Source of the DNA: Ricinus communis
Lineage: Eukaryota; Streptophyta; Magnoliopsida; Malpighiales; Euphorbiaceae
Assembly (NCBI RefSeq): GCF_019578655.1
Contig: NC_063257.1
Coordinates: forward strand, 29,564,362-29,628,361
Direction: 5' to 3'
DNA: 64,000 nucleotides
Shown here: piece by piece, positions 9,612 through 23,200 of the stretch
How positions within the stretch are numbered: the first letter of the stretch is position 1
Layout: every line of letters starts with the position of its first letter
Translations under genes and position numbers: made by a program
The notes under the pieces: model-generated
Database searches by the model: none
What the model saw: only the letters and a program-made list of their open reading frames with translations
What the model was told of the DNA's origin: nothing

Positions 9612-11268
9612 ACAACGTGATGGATAAAATCTTCAAGTATAAGTTTGTATCATTGGATATTCTCATTCAATACATATCATATACTTAAAAACTATTATTA
9701 TCTAAGACATTTCTCATTTAAATTATCTAAACTCAAGAGATACTAGCTAGCTCAAGAGCTCCTACCTCCGAGGCAAATAGTTTAAAAGCCTTAGCTCAAA
9801 AGCTTATAGCTAGAGTAACCCTGGGCATAAACATTCACATCCTCATGCATGAAGGCTAGATCAAGAAACTTTGTAGCATTCCATAGTCATTTTTGTGGAT
9901 GTATGATCTAATTATATCATATCATAACATATATAAAAGTGTGAAGAGGGAAGGAAAGACATATTTACTAAAATGGCCTTATTGATTATTTAGTTAATTA
10001 AATTAATTAAGTCATTTATTTATTAATTTTTTATTAATAATAAAAAATGCTAATAATTTATTAAATATAAATCTAACTCTAAAGTCAAATTCTATTAAGA
10101 TTTCAGTATTAGTTGTAAAATAGGATTTTTAAATAATATTAAAAAAAATAAATTGTATTACTACTATTATTATTTATTAAAATTATCCATATCCTACAAA
10201 GTAATTAATTTTTAATAGATTTACTATAGATAAAGAATTTTAGATGACTAATGTATTTAGTATAAGTTTAAATCTAGAAGTCCAACTCTATTACAATTTT
10301 TAATTAATAAATTATTTTTATAATTTTCTATACTTAATTCGTATTTATAACTAAAACTTCAAAGCGACTAATGGTCTATCCCATAAAAAATCTTGCTCGA
10401 AATTAAATTAATAAGAATAAAATAACTTAAATCAATATTTAATTATGTTTTCCTTAAAAGAGTCCATAAAGCTATAATACATTGAAAATAAATTTCATAT
10501 ATAGATAAGAGAGATGTTATTTTAGAATGAAAGAAAAAAAAAAAAAGTTATCTTTCTTTACATGCGTTTAGAAAAAGAAAAATTTAAGTGAAAAAAAAAA
10601 AAAAAAAAGAATTGGCACAGCCGTAGAAAACTAATAATGCAAGGTTTGAAGGTGGTGGTTCGGTTGGTATTGGTTTGCAATTTTTTTCTTTCAAAAAAGA
10701 AAGTTTTTGTTTTTAGTTTAATTAACATTTTATTTTTGTATTTGTTTTAATTAATTGAGATTAGTGTTTTTAATATTATTATTCTCTAAAAGATTAGTGG
10801 GAGAGCCACATGTTATAATATTATTAGTTGATATTTTAAGTAAATCCCACCGGAAAAGATAAATATCGTTTATAATTTAAATCTAATTTTTTTCTAATTT
10901 TAAAACATAAAGGTTTAATTGTGCCAAAACAAAGCATGAAGGTTTAGTTGTACTTCTCCTGTTTGGGAGCTTTTATTTAGTTTGTATCTTAAATTTAATA
11001 GTTAATAATTCATTTAGTAATTTTAAGTCCACCTTCTATTAAAATTTTCAATTATTAAGTATAATTCTAGAAAATCTAACTTTATAAATATTTGCAATAA
11101 GTAGCATGTCTTTATAAAAAAAATATATAAATCTTTTTTATATTTTTTTATAATTAGTTTATATTTAAAATTAAAATTTCAATACATTTCTATTAAAATA
11201 CATTATTTTATAGTCTTTAAAGCAGAAAATATAAAAGAATAGTTTATACGAAAGAAATATTTGTTACA
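9612..11268. other. AT-rich intergenic DNA, no gene seen
   Basis: No protein-like reading frame. It contains A- and T-runs (around 10540 and 10590) and a few moderately complex stretches (9740-9960, 10800-10980) that resemble neither a gene nor an element end I recognise. Confidence 0.55.
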
Positions 11269-13240
11269 TTTTATGTCACGACCCTATTTGTGGACCCGTA
11301 ACCGGCACTAGGGAATGGGTAGGCGTAAGGCCACCAAATCCTATAATAAGCCTCACCGTTTATTAACTTAATCAAATTTCAATCCAATAGCACTCATCAA
11401 CAATTAACCTTATCCGTCAGGTTCTACATATTTAGAATTTGGACTGTCAGTATAAATAGGCAAGACCTGAATTTACATAAAATTTCAAAATGATAAATCC
11501 AAAAATTCTACTGCAGAGATTCTAGAAGTTTAAAAGTCAAATATACTAAAAATTAGATACATTAGCCCGAATATGAAGAACTCGGGCTGCTAGAAAAAAG
11601 AACTGCAGAAAAATTAACAACACTTGAAAAATAGTGAAATTGAGACTATCAGTCTCGGAAGTGAGTTAAAATCATATCTAAAAAGAATTACAAACACTTC
11701 AATAACACATTTATTGAATTTAAAATAAAATATTAAGTCATGCAAAAATATATATGTGTCATGTCATGCTTCTATAAAATAAATTTCACATACTACGGGA
11801 CATAGTACTTCAGTAGAACCCTAATCCCCATTACTAAACAGTCTTAGCCTTTCGGCTCTCTCGTTCCTACAGAACTAGCGCCCAGAGAGCGAAGCTCTAC
11901 TAGGGTCCTTAAATCCAGTCTGGTCACTTAAATTTCCAACTAAGTCGGCACCCAGAGAGTAATGCTCGACTAAGGATCTTTACTCCGACAACTCACTCTA
12001 CTCAGCACAGAGAGTTAAACTCGACCAGGGCAAAACCTAAATCATTCTTCTTTTACCTGACTCAAATTCATACCGGTGCGTACGCGGTCCTAATGCAACC
12101 CATCAGCTGGCATGTTCTATTGCCGTCTCATCCTGAGTCAACATACAATCACAATAGCCATAATGCAGAAAATAAAACATATGTAAACAGTAATTAAATA
12201 AATAATTAAAATCTTAAACCATTTAATCATAACTGTTTATGTAAAACTTAGCATGACGCACAAGTATAGTAGATATATGACTTTAACTCACAGTTATAAT
12301 GACCTCCTAGCTCTGCTCCGATGCCTCGGGTGGAGCGAGTCAAACTGACGGATTTATCTAATCATGGAAACAATTAAATTAGTAAATATAAAATCTTTGG
12401 CGATTAACCCTAGGCCTAGACTCCTAGAATTACTGTGTAAGAATCTCGACTCAGAAGAATTCTATCGAAAATTCGACAGAACCTCCCTAAAATTACGGAC
12501 ATCTACTCTCGATATTACGGGTCCAGGTTCTGCCAGAAAACACTTCAAATATACAGCGGTTAATTAACATGAGTCAAGCCACCAAAACTGTATTAATATT
12601 TTCCGACTCCACAACACAACACAAAATACAATAATTAGCAAACGGTCTGACAATTTATTATTTTAACTAACCATCCTCACAATATTTTTCTAATGCTCAA
12701 TATAATAATTAATCACACAATTTATATCAACAACCTCTAAAATCTACGATCTAGAGAATTACCGAGACGCTCGATCACTTAGTCGACTCACCTCCAGCCG
12801 CAGGAGTTCGATTGACGATCCGAACGCGCCCACGGACTCGAAATAACACATTGACGATGATTCCAGCTTCTGATCTTCCGATCTGACCCCTGATCATCCG
12901 GAGACATTTACGGACGATCCTGACCGTCGATTTTCAAATGGAGTCCGATCACCACGAAACGGTGCCATTGGAAAGCTTGAGTTGAAGAGAGTCCGGATAA
13001 TGTCCTCCGATCATCCATCCCTCGTTGAAACTCGCCAAAAAAGCCTGAAGTTCCGACTGCCTTCACCTCGCCGGAACACCTTCCTCCGGCCACCAAACCG
13101 ACGTCGCAACTCCCAAAAGGAAGCTCTCAACTCACTGGTCATTTCAAGATCGACCTTGCAGCCATTAGATGCCGAAAACTGAATAGCTGCACCCCGATGG
13201 CACGCCACCCCTTTCTCCTCCTTCTCTCTCTCCTAGATCC

Positions 13241-13300
13241 TCCTTCTTCTTCTTCTCTTTTCTTTCTTTCTTTCTTTCTTTCTTTTCTTTTCTTTTCTTT
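13241..13300 (+). repeat. Pyrimidine microsatellite (TTC)n / (TTTC)n inside solo LTR 1
   Basis: A continuous C/T tract of CTTCTTC units followed by TTTC and TTTTC units. Confidence 0.9.
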
Positions 13301-13759
13301 CCTTATCGGCATTTAGTCCTTGAACTTTTTTCTTTACCATTTAGTCCCTCAACTTTTTAATTACTAATAATTTTGCCCTGCAAAATTTCTGATTAACCCT
13401 TCAACTTTTCTTTAGCTTTTCAATTGAACCCCTAACTATTTAATTTGGGCCAAATTAAAATTATTGAAAATATAGAATTACTTATTTACCCTTAATTTTA
13501 AAATAAAATTACTAAAATACCCTTACCAACACATTTAATTACTAAAATACCAACCATACAAATTTCATTTAAAACTCCAATTTAAAACAATTATATTTTT
13601 AATCCTTATTCCAAAATTAATTGTCAATTTAATCCTAACACTTAATTAACTTAATTAATAAGTTTTCTAGCTATTTTCCAATTAAAATCAATACATTAGC
13701 TAATTAAAATTTATCATTCCTAAATAAATTCTTTTATAAAATATTATTTAATAATTCTT

Positions 13760-13905
13760 TCATAACTCTCCAATATAGAATTTAATTCATATATTCATAT
13801 TGAGAAAAGATTAAGTGACCAAAAATATGATTTATTGCCTAAGAAATTAATTCATATAGAATTAATTTTTTCATAACTCTCCAATATAGAATTTAATTCA
13901 TATAA
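13760..13905 (+). repeat. 34-bp direct repeat pair inside solo LTR 1
   Basis: The same sequence (starting TCATAACTCTCCAATATAGA) occurs at 13760-13794 and 13871-13905, 111 bases apart: an internal duplication within the LTR. Confidence 0.85.
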
Positions 13906-14159
13906 TCAAACTAATTAGACACAGAAAAAATAACTCCTTTATTTTTATCTAGATTCTATTTTAAATCATCCCAATTAAACTAATTAAAAATAAGGTAATA
14001 TTGATTTAAATAAAAACTCGTTATTAATTATTACTATTATTATTATTATTAAAAAATAGAAATTTTGGATATTACATTTTACCTTATTAAAATAAAATAA
14101 AATAATAAATGTAAAATTATTTACATAATATTAATATATTTTTATGATATATATGAATT

Positions 14160-14955
14160 TTTATTTTTATAATAATAATTAAATCTATTTATCGATAGTT
14201 ATAAAAATAAATAGTTTAAACTTTAGAAGTTATAAATAGATGAATTTACTATAATATTAAAAAAGAACTAATTATTATTTTAACATTAAAAATATTTATG
14301 ACGTTAAAATTAAAGATATATATTTTTAATTTTTTAAATAATACAAATCAAATAATTAATTTTTATGTGCAACTAGTATATATAAAAGTACCGGACCTGG
14401 TGTAAGAAAGAAAGATGGATTAGTTTCAGCTGTATGACTTCCCATCTTTGGTTGGAGCTGTTAGTATCAGAATGGCTTTCTCATGGGCAGCTTCTCTTGG
14501 CTTTAAAAATTCATTAGAAGTGGTTTATTGTCTCTGTTATATCAGAGATCAAAATTATGCTTTGATTCTATCAATTTATTTGCAACATCATCGCACCTGG
14601 ACGGAGTAATGCCCCTCCTTTCATATCTGACGTCGTTTCATCAGATAATGTTGTAATGTAATTCCATTGTTTTTTAATGAAGTTTTAATCTCTCAAAAAA
14701 TAAGAGACACTAAGATATTATAAAATAACAATTTTATAGATTAAAATGAACTTGAATTATAAAATTATAGAGATCAATATGTAATTTAATATAAATTGTT
14801 AGGAATCAAAGTGCTTTGGAAAGTTGTAATTTTATAATCATCAAATTAAATAAATGTAGAGTCCATAACAAACGTCATGACTAAAAATAGAAACTTTAGG
14901 AAATAGAATATTTTGGAAGTTAAATCTCAATGGTCTAAGAATTGACGTAAGCATA

Positions 14956-14993
<38 letters not shown>

Positions 14994-15066
14994 TGTTAAA
15001 ATATATTTTATTATTTTAAGTACTTTAATCCTTAATCTGAATGATACTTTTAGCTTTTGGTAAATA
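14160..15066 (+). repeat. Duplicated unit A, copy 1
   Basis: Matches 16820-17455 over its whole length apart from one gap. Shared landmarks are TATATAAAAGTACCGGACC, then GAAGTTTTAATCTCTCAAAA, then GTGCTTTGGAAAGTTGTAAT, then CCTTAATCTGA and TAGCTTTTGG. Copy 1 holds about 210 bases (14431-14645) that copy 2 lacks. The copies differ by many substitutions, so the duplication is not recent. Confidence 0.85.
14425..14702 (+). mobile_element. Probable 3' tail of a LINE (L1-type) within unit A
   Basis: The stretch TGGACGGAG...CCCCTCCTTTCATAT, then TTTTTTAATGAAGTTTTAAT, then TCTCAAAAAATAA resembles the 3' end of plant L1-type LINEs, where the last RNase H-like codons are followed by a short 3' UTR with TTAATGAAGTTT and a poly(A). 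One frame gives a weak LINE-like C-terminal reading with stops. No target-site duplication was found and the match rests on recall of the family, so this is tentative. Confidence 0.4.
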
Positions 15067-15070
15067 TATT

Positions 15071-16367
15071 TGATCGGTCCAAATTATATATAGATATTTA
15101 AGGTATTTTAGAGCTTTAATGATATAATTATATATATATATATAAAATGGTAAAAATATATGTTTTTATCTCACTTAAACTTAATTGTATATTTTCAAGT
15201 AATATTAGCCAAAAGAGTAAAATATGGAGCTAAATACACACAAAAAAAGCTTAATTGGATATGTTTGTATTAAGGTCCACGATTAAGACGCATGGAGTGC
15301 TAATTACAAGGCCTAAAGGATATTTTAGTCATTTTGTATAATTATTAGGATTTATATTAAAAGTTATTTATGATATAGTATTTGGTGGAGATAAAGATAT
15401 TTAAATTTAAAGTCTTATCTATTAGATAGACTTATATTAGTATATTTATCTCTAAGGAGATTTATTTAGAGAAGGAATCTCCTCTATATATATCTATACA
15501 AAATCTAATTCTAGAAAAACAGAGTTTTCTCCTATTTACTCTCTACACTTGTCCACCATTTCTCTCTCCATAATTCTCTATAGTTCTCCATAAACATTTT
15601 GTCTTAATTTTTATTATTCTTTTTAAGATCTAATGAGCTTTTTCAAGAAGTGGAGAGTGAGGACCAATCTTCTTCCTACTTGAAAAAATCTTTAATCTAG
15701 AGGGAGTTTTTACTTTATTATTTTTTGTCTTTCTATTTAATACCATGATCATTGGGTTAAATATATTGAGCTAGTTTTCATAAGTGTTTAGTTTAGTCTT
15801 TTTACTTTTGTATGAATCTTGTTATTTATTTATTTATTTAATTAATGATTTCTTTACCGTCATATCTTTATTAGTTTCAGTTATTGTTGTTAGTTAACCA
15901 TCATATTAATTTAACAATAGTAATTGTTATGAAAATCTTTAGGTTAAAAAGTATTAGAAACATCATCTTTACTTTAATTTATGTTAGTATAAGAAACCTA
16001 GATTGCATCATTTAGCTTGATTGACTTGGGAGAAATGCATATCACCATCTCATTCATTAGATCTAGGTTTAAATAAAACAAGAAGATTACTACGTAAATG
16101 GCTAGACTAAATACTATCTTTAACATATAATTTTAAATCATAAGCATTTGCATTACATATTTATTTATTTTAATTACTTTATTTTATGAATATTATCCTT
16201 TCAACATACTGATTTAGAGTGTTTAGTTTTACTTTTATTGTTTTATGTTGACAATTAGTTTTTATAATAAGTGGCCTCATAGTTTCTTGAGAGATCGACC
16301 TCGTGGTACACGTACCTTTACTGTAGGAACGGTTCGTGCGCTTGCAAGTACTAAAAAAGACACATCA
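15071..16367 (+). mobile_element. Solo LTR 2 (1297 bp) with 5-bp TSD
   Basis: Begins TGATCGGTCC and ends GACACATCA. The flanking bases are ATATT on both sides (15066-15070 and 16368-16372). The last ~130 bases (GAGAGATCGACCTCGTGGTA...) are a form often seen at plant LTR ends, and a decayed relative occurs at 32310-32609. No internal region is present. It was inserted between units A and B of the tandem duplication. Confidence 0.85.
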
Positions 16368-16375
16368 ATATTGAA

Positions 16376-16825
16376 TGGTTAGAGCTTTCTAGAATAAGTA
16401 GTGTTTGAGCAATATTCTGTTTGGTTACTTTTTAATTTAATTTTAATTCTAATTTATTTTCAAAAAATTGAGAAAATTTTGGTTCTATGAAAAGAATTGC
16501 ATTCTAATATCTAACTGTATAAAATTTAATATTAAATATATTATTTATATTATTTAGTTAATTATGGTAAAAATCAAATTACTACTAGTTTTATAAAAAT
16601 AGTGATTATAATTTTATATAGTTTATGTTATATTGTATGATTTTATTTATTTTATATTTATAAAATTTATCTTATATGTATACATACCATTTAATTTATG
16701 ATTATGCTAATTTATTTTTATAAAAATCTTACTTACATTTGTATCAGCTTTCTTACAAAATTCATTTATATATTTTTATAAAATTTTCTGAAATTTATTC
16801 TATATTAATATATATATAAATATAA
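16376..16825 (+). repeat. Duplicated unit B, copy 1 (with the empty hAT site)
   Basis: Matches 23711-23884 joined to 28014-28250, i.e. the same sequence in which the hAT element is inserted. The single CTACTAGT at 16582-16589 is the unoccupied form of the site duplicated around the hAT transposon. Confidence 0.88.
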
Positions 16826-17455
16826 TAAATAATTTAAATTTTATAAGTCATAAATAGATCAATTTACTGTAATATTTAAAAATAATTAATTATTATTTTA
16901 ATATTAAAAATATTTATAATGTTAAATTTAAAAATATATTTTTAATTTTTTAAATGATACAAATCAAATAATTAATTTTCACGTTGGTATATATAAAAGT
17001 ACCGGACCCAGTGTAAGAAACAAAGATGCATTAATGTTGTAATATAATTCCATTGCTTTTTAATGAAGTTTTAATCTCTCAAAAAATAAGAGAGACTAAA
17101 ATATTATAAAATATCCATTTGAATTATAAAGTTGTAGAGATCAATGTGTAATTTAATATAAATTGTTAGGAATCAAAGTGCTTTGGAAAGTTGTAATTTT
17201 ATAATCATCAAATTAAATAAATGTAGAGTCCATAACAAACGTTATGACTAAAAATAGAAACTCTAGGAAATAGAATATTTTGGAAGTCAAATCTCAATGG
17301 TTTAATAATTGGGGTAACCATAATATTTCATATATATATATATATATACTGTTCTGTAATATTTTCTTACGACAACAGAATATTTTATTAATTTAAGTGC
17401 TTTAATCCTTAATCTGAGTGATATTTTTAGCTTTTGGCAAAATATATTAGTGAAT
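16820..17455 (+). repeat. Duplicated unit A, copy 2
   Basis: Second copy of unit A, adjoining unit B copy 1. It lacks the 14431-14645 segment: AAAGATGCATTA runs directly into ATGTTGTAATATAATTCC. The (TA)n after TTCATATATA is shorter than in copy 1. Confidence 0.85.
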
Positions 17456-17896
17456 TCTTGATTTTTTAATTTACATTTCTATTTTTTTATATCAAGCTTT
17501 ATATTTTTATTTATATTTGAATAAAAGAATTTATTTATATATATATATATATATGTTTTGGGATTTTTTTCTATTCAACTCTTATATTTTTATATTTAAT
17601 TTTATTAAGAAATATTAAATTATTAAGATTTAGATAAAAATATGAAAATTTAATAAAATAAATTAAAAATTAAAATATTTAAAATCAAATAAAACTTAAA
17701 AGTTTGAAGGACTTAATGTTGCATTTTTGCTTAGTTTTTTTCTTTTTATTGATCTGTTATTAACATGAGCTGCTAATTAAAAATAATTTTTTTTATTAAT
17801 GGAGTATTTAATATGGATTAAAATACTTATAAATATTTTAATTTGACTAAAATAGTGAACATTCCTCTAATAAACGTAAGAAAAATATAGAATTAG
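17456..17896. other. AT-rich spacer, no gene seen
   Basis: Only AT-rich DNA with a short (TA)n at about 17538-17554, up to the target site of the copia element. Confidence 0.6.
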
Positions 17897-17901
17897 ATGT
17901 C

Positions 17902-18046
17902 TAATAAAATATATATTAACACTAATAGGAGCTAGACAGGTGTAAAGCTACTGAGATATTTTTTTTATGTATATTGAGACATAGAAAACATTATAAGAAA
18001 ACATGTTTTTCAAGACATCAATGAGAAAGAAGGGAAAACTTTGACA
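17902..18046 (+). repeat. 5' LTR of the copia element (TA...CA termini)
   Basis: Begins TAATAAAATATATATTAA and ends AAAACTTTGACA, next to TGGTATTAGAGC. The terminal dinucleotide is TA rather than the usual TG, and the 3' LTR has the same TAATA start. Confidence 0.8.
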
Positions 18047-18059
18047 TGGTATTAGAGCG
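18047..18059 (+). other. Primer-binding site (tRNA-Met type)
   Basis: TGGTATTAGAGCG directly after the 5' LTR; one base differs from TGGTATCAGAGC. Confidence 0.8.
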
Positions 18060-18970
18060 TTATTTTTTCTTTTGCTTCTCCCTTCTCTTCTCCTTATTTC
18101 ACTCTCTGTGCCGCCTGAGTTTTGGCTGTGGAGAGGTTTGAGTGTGTGGTTTTTGTTGCCTCTTGCCATTGTGTTGTTAGGTGTGGCTGCCATTGTGTCT
18201 ATGCTGCAGGATCTGCTATCGACGTTGCCGGAGATCTGGTTTTGGTGTTCTCTATCACAGGCCATTCTTGTTGGGCGTTTTCTTGTAGCTGTAGCCGGTG
18301 CCGTCAATGCTACTACTGTGTGGCGGTGATGCTCTCTACTGAAAACGCAGCTCTCACACTCAAAACCCTAAGAGAGAGAACTTAGCAAAGGCTAATAAAG
18401 CACAGTTCAATGGCTTACATATCGAAAACGGCACAGTTATGCCACCTCTATTTGCTATGTGTTTGGTTAATAATTTTGTGGGTTCTTATTAAGTTTATGT
18501 TAGATAGTTGTTTGCTTAGTTGCAGCAATTGTTTAGTTAGTGCCTCTTTTTTATAGGGTATTTTGTACTTGAAGTGGAAAATCGTACCAATTTTGAAGGA
18601 TTCTTGATTCGGCTTACCCGAAATTCAAGTGTTTTCTTCTTCAGCTATTGTTTATGTTGAGGTGTGCAGGTTAGCCACCAGTCTACAGAGGGTATCGATG
18701 TTTTGGTCCGCTGATGATAGTGTAGATACTAAAGCTGTTAATCTTATCACCTTAGAATTAGGTGTTTTTCTTCCCTGGTAGCTTTTTTGGTATCTATTTT
18801 TCAATCTCAAGTTTGTAGTGTTTTATTTTTAGTGGGTAGTGATCCGATCCATGATCAATTGTTAAAGCAACTAGTATACTTCATCACAACTAGTGTTGTT
18901 TTCCTCTTTATAGCTACAGTCGGCGCTTTCCCTTCTTAATCGCATCTGAGATTCCCTATCAATCTCTTCG
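18060..18970 (+). other. Long untranslated leader of the copia element
   Basis: About 910 bases lie between the primer site and the gag ATG. The section 18070-18330 is less AT-rich than its surroundings and gives three overlapping reading frames, none resembling a known protein. I treat it as leader sequence. Confidence 0.5.
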
Positions 18971-20233
18971 ATGGCTACTGAAGATTTTAATTCTACACAA
19001 ACCTTCAAGATCGATGATCAGAATAATGAATACTACATCCATCCAAATGAAAATCCATCTCTCATGTTAACCTCCTCTCAATTAAATAGCAACAACTATC
19101 ATAGCTGGGCACGATCTATGAAGATGCCTCTGATTTCAAAGAACAAATTTCGATTTGCTACTGGTTTAATTAAGGTTCCTAGGGAAAAAAATCCTTCTTA
19201 TAATGCTTGGTTAAAATGCAACAATCTTGTGCTTTTTTTGTTACAGAGGTCTCTTAATATAGAAATTAGGCAAAGTGTAATGTGGTTGAACTGTGCATAC
19301 GATCTTTGGTCAGACCTATATGATCGTTTTTCACAATGGGACCTTATAAGGATTTTTTATCTTTAGCAGGAATTCTTCTCTCTGCAATAAGGTAACCTTT
19401 TTGTTACTGCTTATCATACCCACTTTAAGTTCTTATGGGATGAGATATTTAATTTGAGATCTCTACATGCTTGTGAATCTTCTGCCAATAAATATAGGAA
19501 ATAAGATTTTATCCTAAAGTTTCTTAAAGATTTAAATGAAAATTTTTCCGTCCAAAGGTCTCAGATTCTTATGATGAAACTAATACCCCCTGTGAATGAA
19601 ATCTTTGCTATTGTAATTCAACATGAAAGATCTTTGAGTGCTGCTATAGTTTCAAGTGATTCAAATATACTGCTTGCTGGAAAATTCAATATGAATACTG
19701 GAAGTAGAACAACCAGTTTTAATCTTGAACATAATCAATACTTGAAGAATATGAATGGTTTTAGGCCGAAGATAGGAAACCAACTATTTAACCTTGGTAA
19801 TAGTTAAAATAGATTTTTTGGCAATTCTAGAATTTTTCCAAATAATGGGGCCAAGAAGCCTACCTGCACATTCTGTGGAATGTATGGGCATCCTGTTGAC
19901 AAGTGTTATAGAAAGAATGGATTCCCACTAGGATACAAGGGAGCAAGCAAGAATTTTCAAAGTTCTACAAACCAGGTTGCATCTTTTCCTTTTAACAGTC
20001 ATAATCTTTTAACTACTGAACATATGGCATATCAAATGAATTATGACAATGATAAAACTTTTAACAAATCTGGTGATGATAGTCCTATTACTTTTACAAG
20101 GGATCAGTATAATAGTCTAATGTCTATGATTCAAGAAAAGCCAGTTGTTTCTCAGAATGCAGCCACCTCTCAGATCAATGCTTTATCCTCTGCCTTCGAT
20201 CCTATTGTTGAAAAAGGTATTGTTTTATGTTGA
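18971..20233 (+). pseudogene. Copia gag with zinc knuckle, broken
   Basis: The ATG at 18971 opens a frame with LTSSQLNSNNYHSWARSMKM and LWSDLYDRFSQ, typical of the UBN2/DUF4219-type gag of plant copia elements. Stops follow at 19364 and again before 19571. The chain resumes in pieces and ends with the zinc knuckle CTFCGMYGHPVDKC (19865-19906). Protein-like sequence continues to about 20230. The role would be capsid formation and RNA binding; this copy cannot make it intact. Confidence 0.8.
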
Positions 20234-20239
20234 TATAAG

Positions 20240-23200
20240 CAAATCCACAATAATAAATGGATTGTAGATTAAGGAGCTACCGATCACATTGCTAATTCTC
20301 TCAGTTTTTTCAAAAGGCATTACAAAGTTTCTGATAAATATGTGAAGTTGCCTAATAATAAATTAGTTCAAGTTACGCGTATAGGCACTGTTGAATTATC
20401 ACCCTCTTTGATTCTTCATAGGATTTTCTACATACTAAATTTTGCCTTTAATCTCATCTTCACTTCGCAGTTAACTAAAAACACCTTTTACTCTCTCATT
20501 TTTTCCTCCAACTTTTGTTATATTTAGGACATGAAACTTTGGAAGATGACTGGTATAGCTAAGCAAGTGAATGGATAATATCAGCTTTTACAACAAGAAG
20601 ATACTGAGAAGTTTTTAAATTCATTTCCTGTTAGTTGTAATGTCGTTGTTTTTACTCTGTGGCATAACAGACTAGGCCACCCTTCTAAACAAGTAATGAA
20701 ATCTCTTGATCGGTTTCATAATGTTGTGATTAATGATAATTGCTTTGAATATGAAGTTTGTCATTTGGCTAAACAAAAAAGGCCTATTTTTCGGTTAGCA
20801 ATTCTATTTCTACTTCAGTTTTTGATGTTGTTCATTTAGACATTTGGGGACCCTTTCCTACCAAAAGCATATATGGTCATTCATATTTTTTAACCATAGT
20901 TGATGATAAGAGCATATTCCTATGGATTTATCCTATAAAGCTTAAGTTAGAAGCTAAATGTTTGATCATTGATTTTTACCATATTGTTGAAACTCAATTG
21001 TCAGTCAAGATTAAATGCTTTAGAATTGATAATGGCAAAGAATTTGAAATGATTGATTTTTACAAATCAAAAGGGATTGTTCATTAAACTTCTTGCACCT
21101 ATACACCTCAACAAAATAGTATTGTTGAGAGAGAACCCTAGCATATTCTCTCTATTGCACGGAGTTTAAGGATTCAAGCCAATCTCCCTCTTTGTTTTTG
21201 GATTGATTATGTCATGCATGCTACTTTTTTAATTAATAGGACCCCAACACCAGTTTTAAATCAGTCAACTCCTTTTGAGATCCTTTTCAAGGTCAAACCT
21301 TCTTATGATCAGCTCAAAATCTTTGGTTGTTTAGCATTTGCTTCTGTTTTACCTCATTCTAAGACAAAAATGCATCCTAGAGCAATCAAGTGTGTTTTTA
21401 TTGGTTTTCCTAAAAACACTAAAGGTTACAGAGTATACAATTTAGAGGATAAAAGCATTGTTGTTTCTAGAGACGTAACATTTACAGAAAACAAGTTCCC
21501 TTAAAGAGAATTTTGCTACAATACCGTCCAATGATATTCTTATTCCTATTTATCAAAATGAAAATTCACTTGAAGATTTCAAAAGGGCAGATTCACAAAC
21601 AGTTGATCCACTCCATTCATCTACTGCTGAAATACAGTCTCCTCCAATTAATTCAAGTATTGTTTCTCAACCCTCTTCCAGACCTACTAGAAATATTCAT
21701 CTACCATCAAAATTTCACGATTTAGAAGTTTCTTTGCCCAAATCTAGAACCACACCACATCGTATCTCTCAAGTTCTATCTTATGAAAAGACCTCATCTC
21801 AGTACCAGTCCTATATATGTAATACAACAATATTACTTGAATCAAAACATTATAATCAGGAAATTTCACATACTTGTTGGAAACAAGCAATGGCTGAAGA
21901 AATAGCTGCTTTAGAAGAAAGTAATACCTGGGAATTAGTTCCTTTACCCAAGGGCAAGCAGACTATTGGTTGTAAATGGGTGTATAAAACAAAGCTTAAA
22001 GCTTATGGAACTCTAGAAAGATACAAAGCAAGGCTCGTGGCTAAGGGATACACTCAAAAGTCTCGCATTGACTTTCTTGATATGTTTAGTCCTGTAGCAA
22101 AGATCACCATAATCGGAACTCTTATGGCCATAGCTGCTGCGAAGGACTGGAACCTTTGTCATCTTGATATCAATAATGCTTTTTTGCATGGTGACTTACA
22201 AGAGGAGATTAAATGGATTTGCCCCCTGGTTTTCAACCTACGCAGACCAATACGGTTTGCAAACTAAAGAAGAACTTGTATGGATTGAAACAAGCAAGCA
22301 GGCAATGGAATGCAAAGCTAACTACTGCATTGTATACTCAGAAGTTTAAATAGGCTGCTTCAGACTCCTCCCTCTTTACCAAAGGTACTATATCAAACTT
22401 CATTGCTTTAGCTATTTATGTGGATGACATTGGCTTAGCAAGTTCAGACATGACATAAATTGTAAAGATAAAAAGATTCCTTCATGATACTTTCCAAATT
22501 AAGGATCTTGGAAAACTAAAAAAATTTCTTGGGTTAGAGGTTGTCAAGTCCAAAACTGGTATTAAAGAGACTGGTTTTCTCGGAGCAAAACCAATACTGA
22601 CACCGATAGCATCCACAGAGAAATTGTCTAGAACAGGGGGGCAGATTCTTCAAGACATTACAGCATACAGAAGTCTAGTTGGCAAGCTGTTGTACCTAAT
22701 CCATACAAGGCCTAACATAGCGTATGCAGTACAACAGTTATCCAAGTTCCTTCAAGCCCTTGTAGATGTTCATTTAACCTCAGGTGATAGAGTTCTCTGA
22801 TATTTGAAAGGGACTCTAGGACAGGGCTTATTTTTCCAGCAACAGGTGATCTCCAGCTTAAAGCTTTGAGTGATTCTGATTGGGCTTCATGCCCTGATTC
22901 CAGAAAGTCCACCACTAGGTTCTGTGTTTTTCTCGGTTCAGCATTGATCTCAAGGAAGTCCAAGAAACAACAAACAGTCTCACGCTCTTCAAGTGAAGCA
23001 GAGTATAGAGTTATAGCTACATTGACATGTGAGATACAATGGCTTCACTTTCTCTTTCAAGATTTGCAGCTCCCCTTTTCTCCAACAAATTTTATTGTGA
23101 CAACTTATCTGCCATCAGAATTGTCGAGAATATGGTATATCATGCGAGGACCAAGCATATAGAAATTGATTGCCATCTCATCTGAGAGAAAATTCAACAT

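Larger units (their letters stand above)
11274..14076 (+). mobile_element. Solo LTR 1 (Ty3/gypsy-type, 2803 bp) with 5-bp TSD
   Basis: Starts TGTCACGACCC and ends GGATATTACA, the TG...CA termini of an LTR. The five bases on each side are TTTTA (11269-11273 and 14077-14081), a perfect target-site duplication. No gag or pol sequence lies inside, so this is one LTR left by recombination between two. TGTCACGACCC with CCGTAACCGGCACTAGGG nearby is typical of plant gypsy LTRs. Inside are a (TTTC)n/(TTC)n tract at 13241-13300 and a 34-bp direct repeat (13760-13794 and 13871-13905). Short reading frames within it are not protein-like. Confidence 0.88.

Noticed and set aside
12364..13208. Several 60-70-codon frames on both strands
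   Set aside because: They overlap each other inside solo LTR 1 and resemble no protein; LTR sequence explains them.
18072..18385. Overlapping 85-119-codon frames on both strands
   Set aside because: They lie in the untranslated leader of the copia element, between primer site and gag, and look like chance frames in a less AT-rich stretch.
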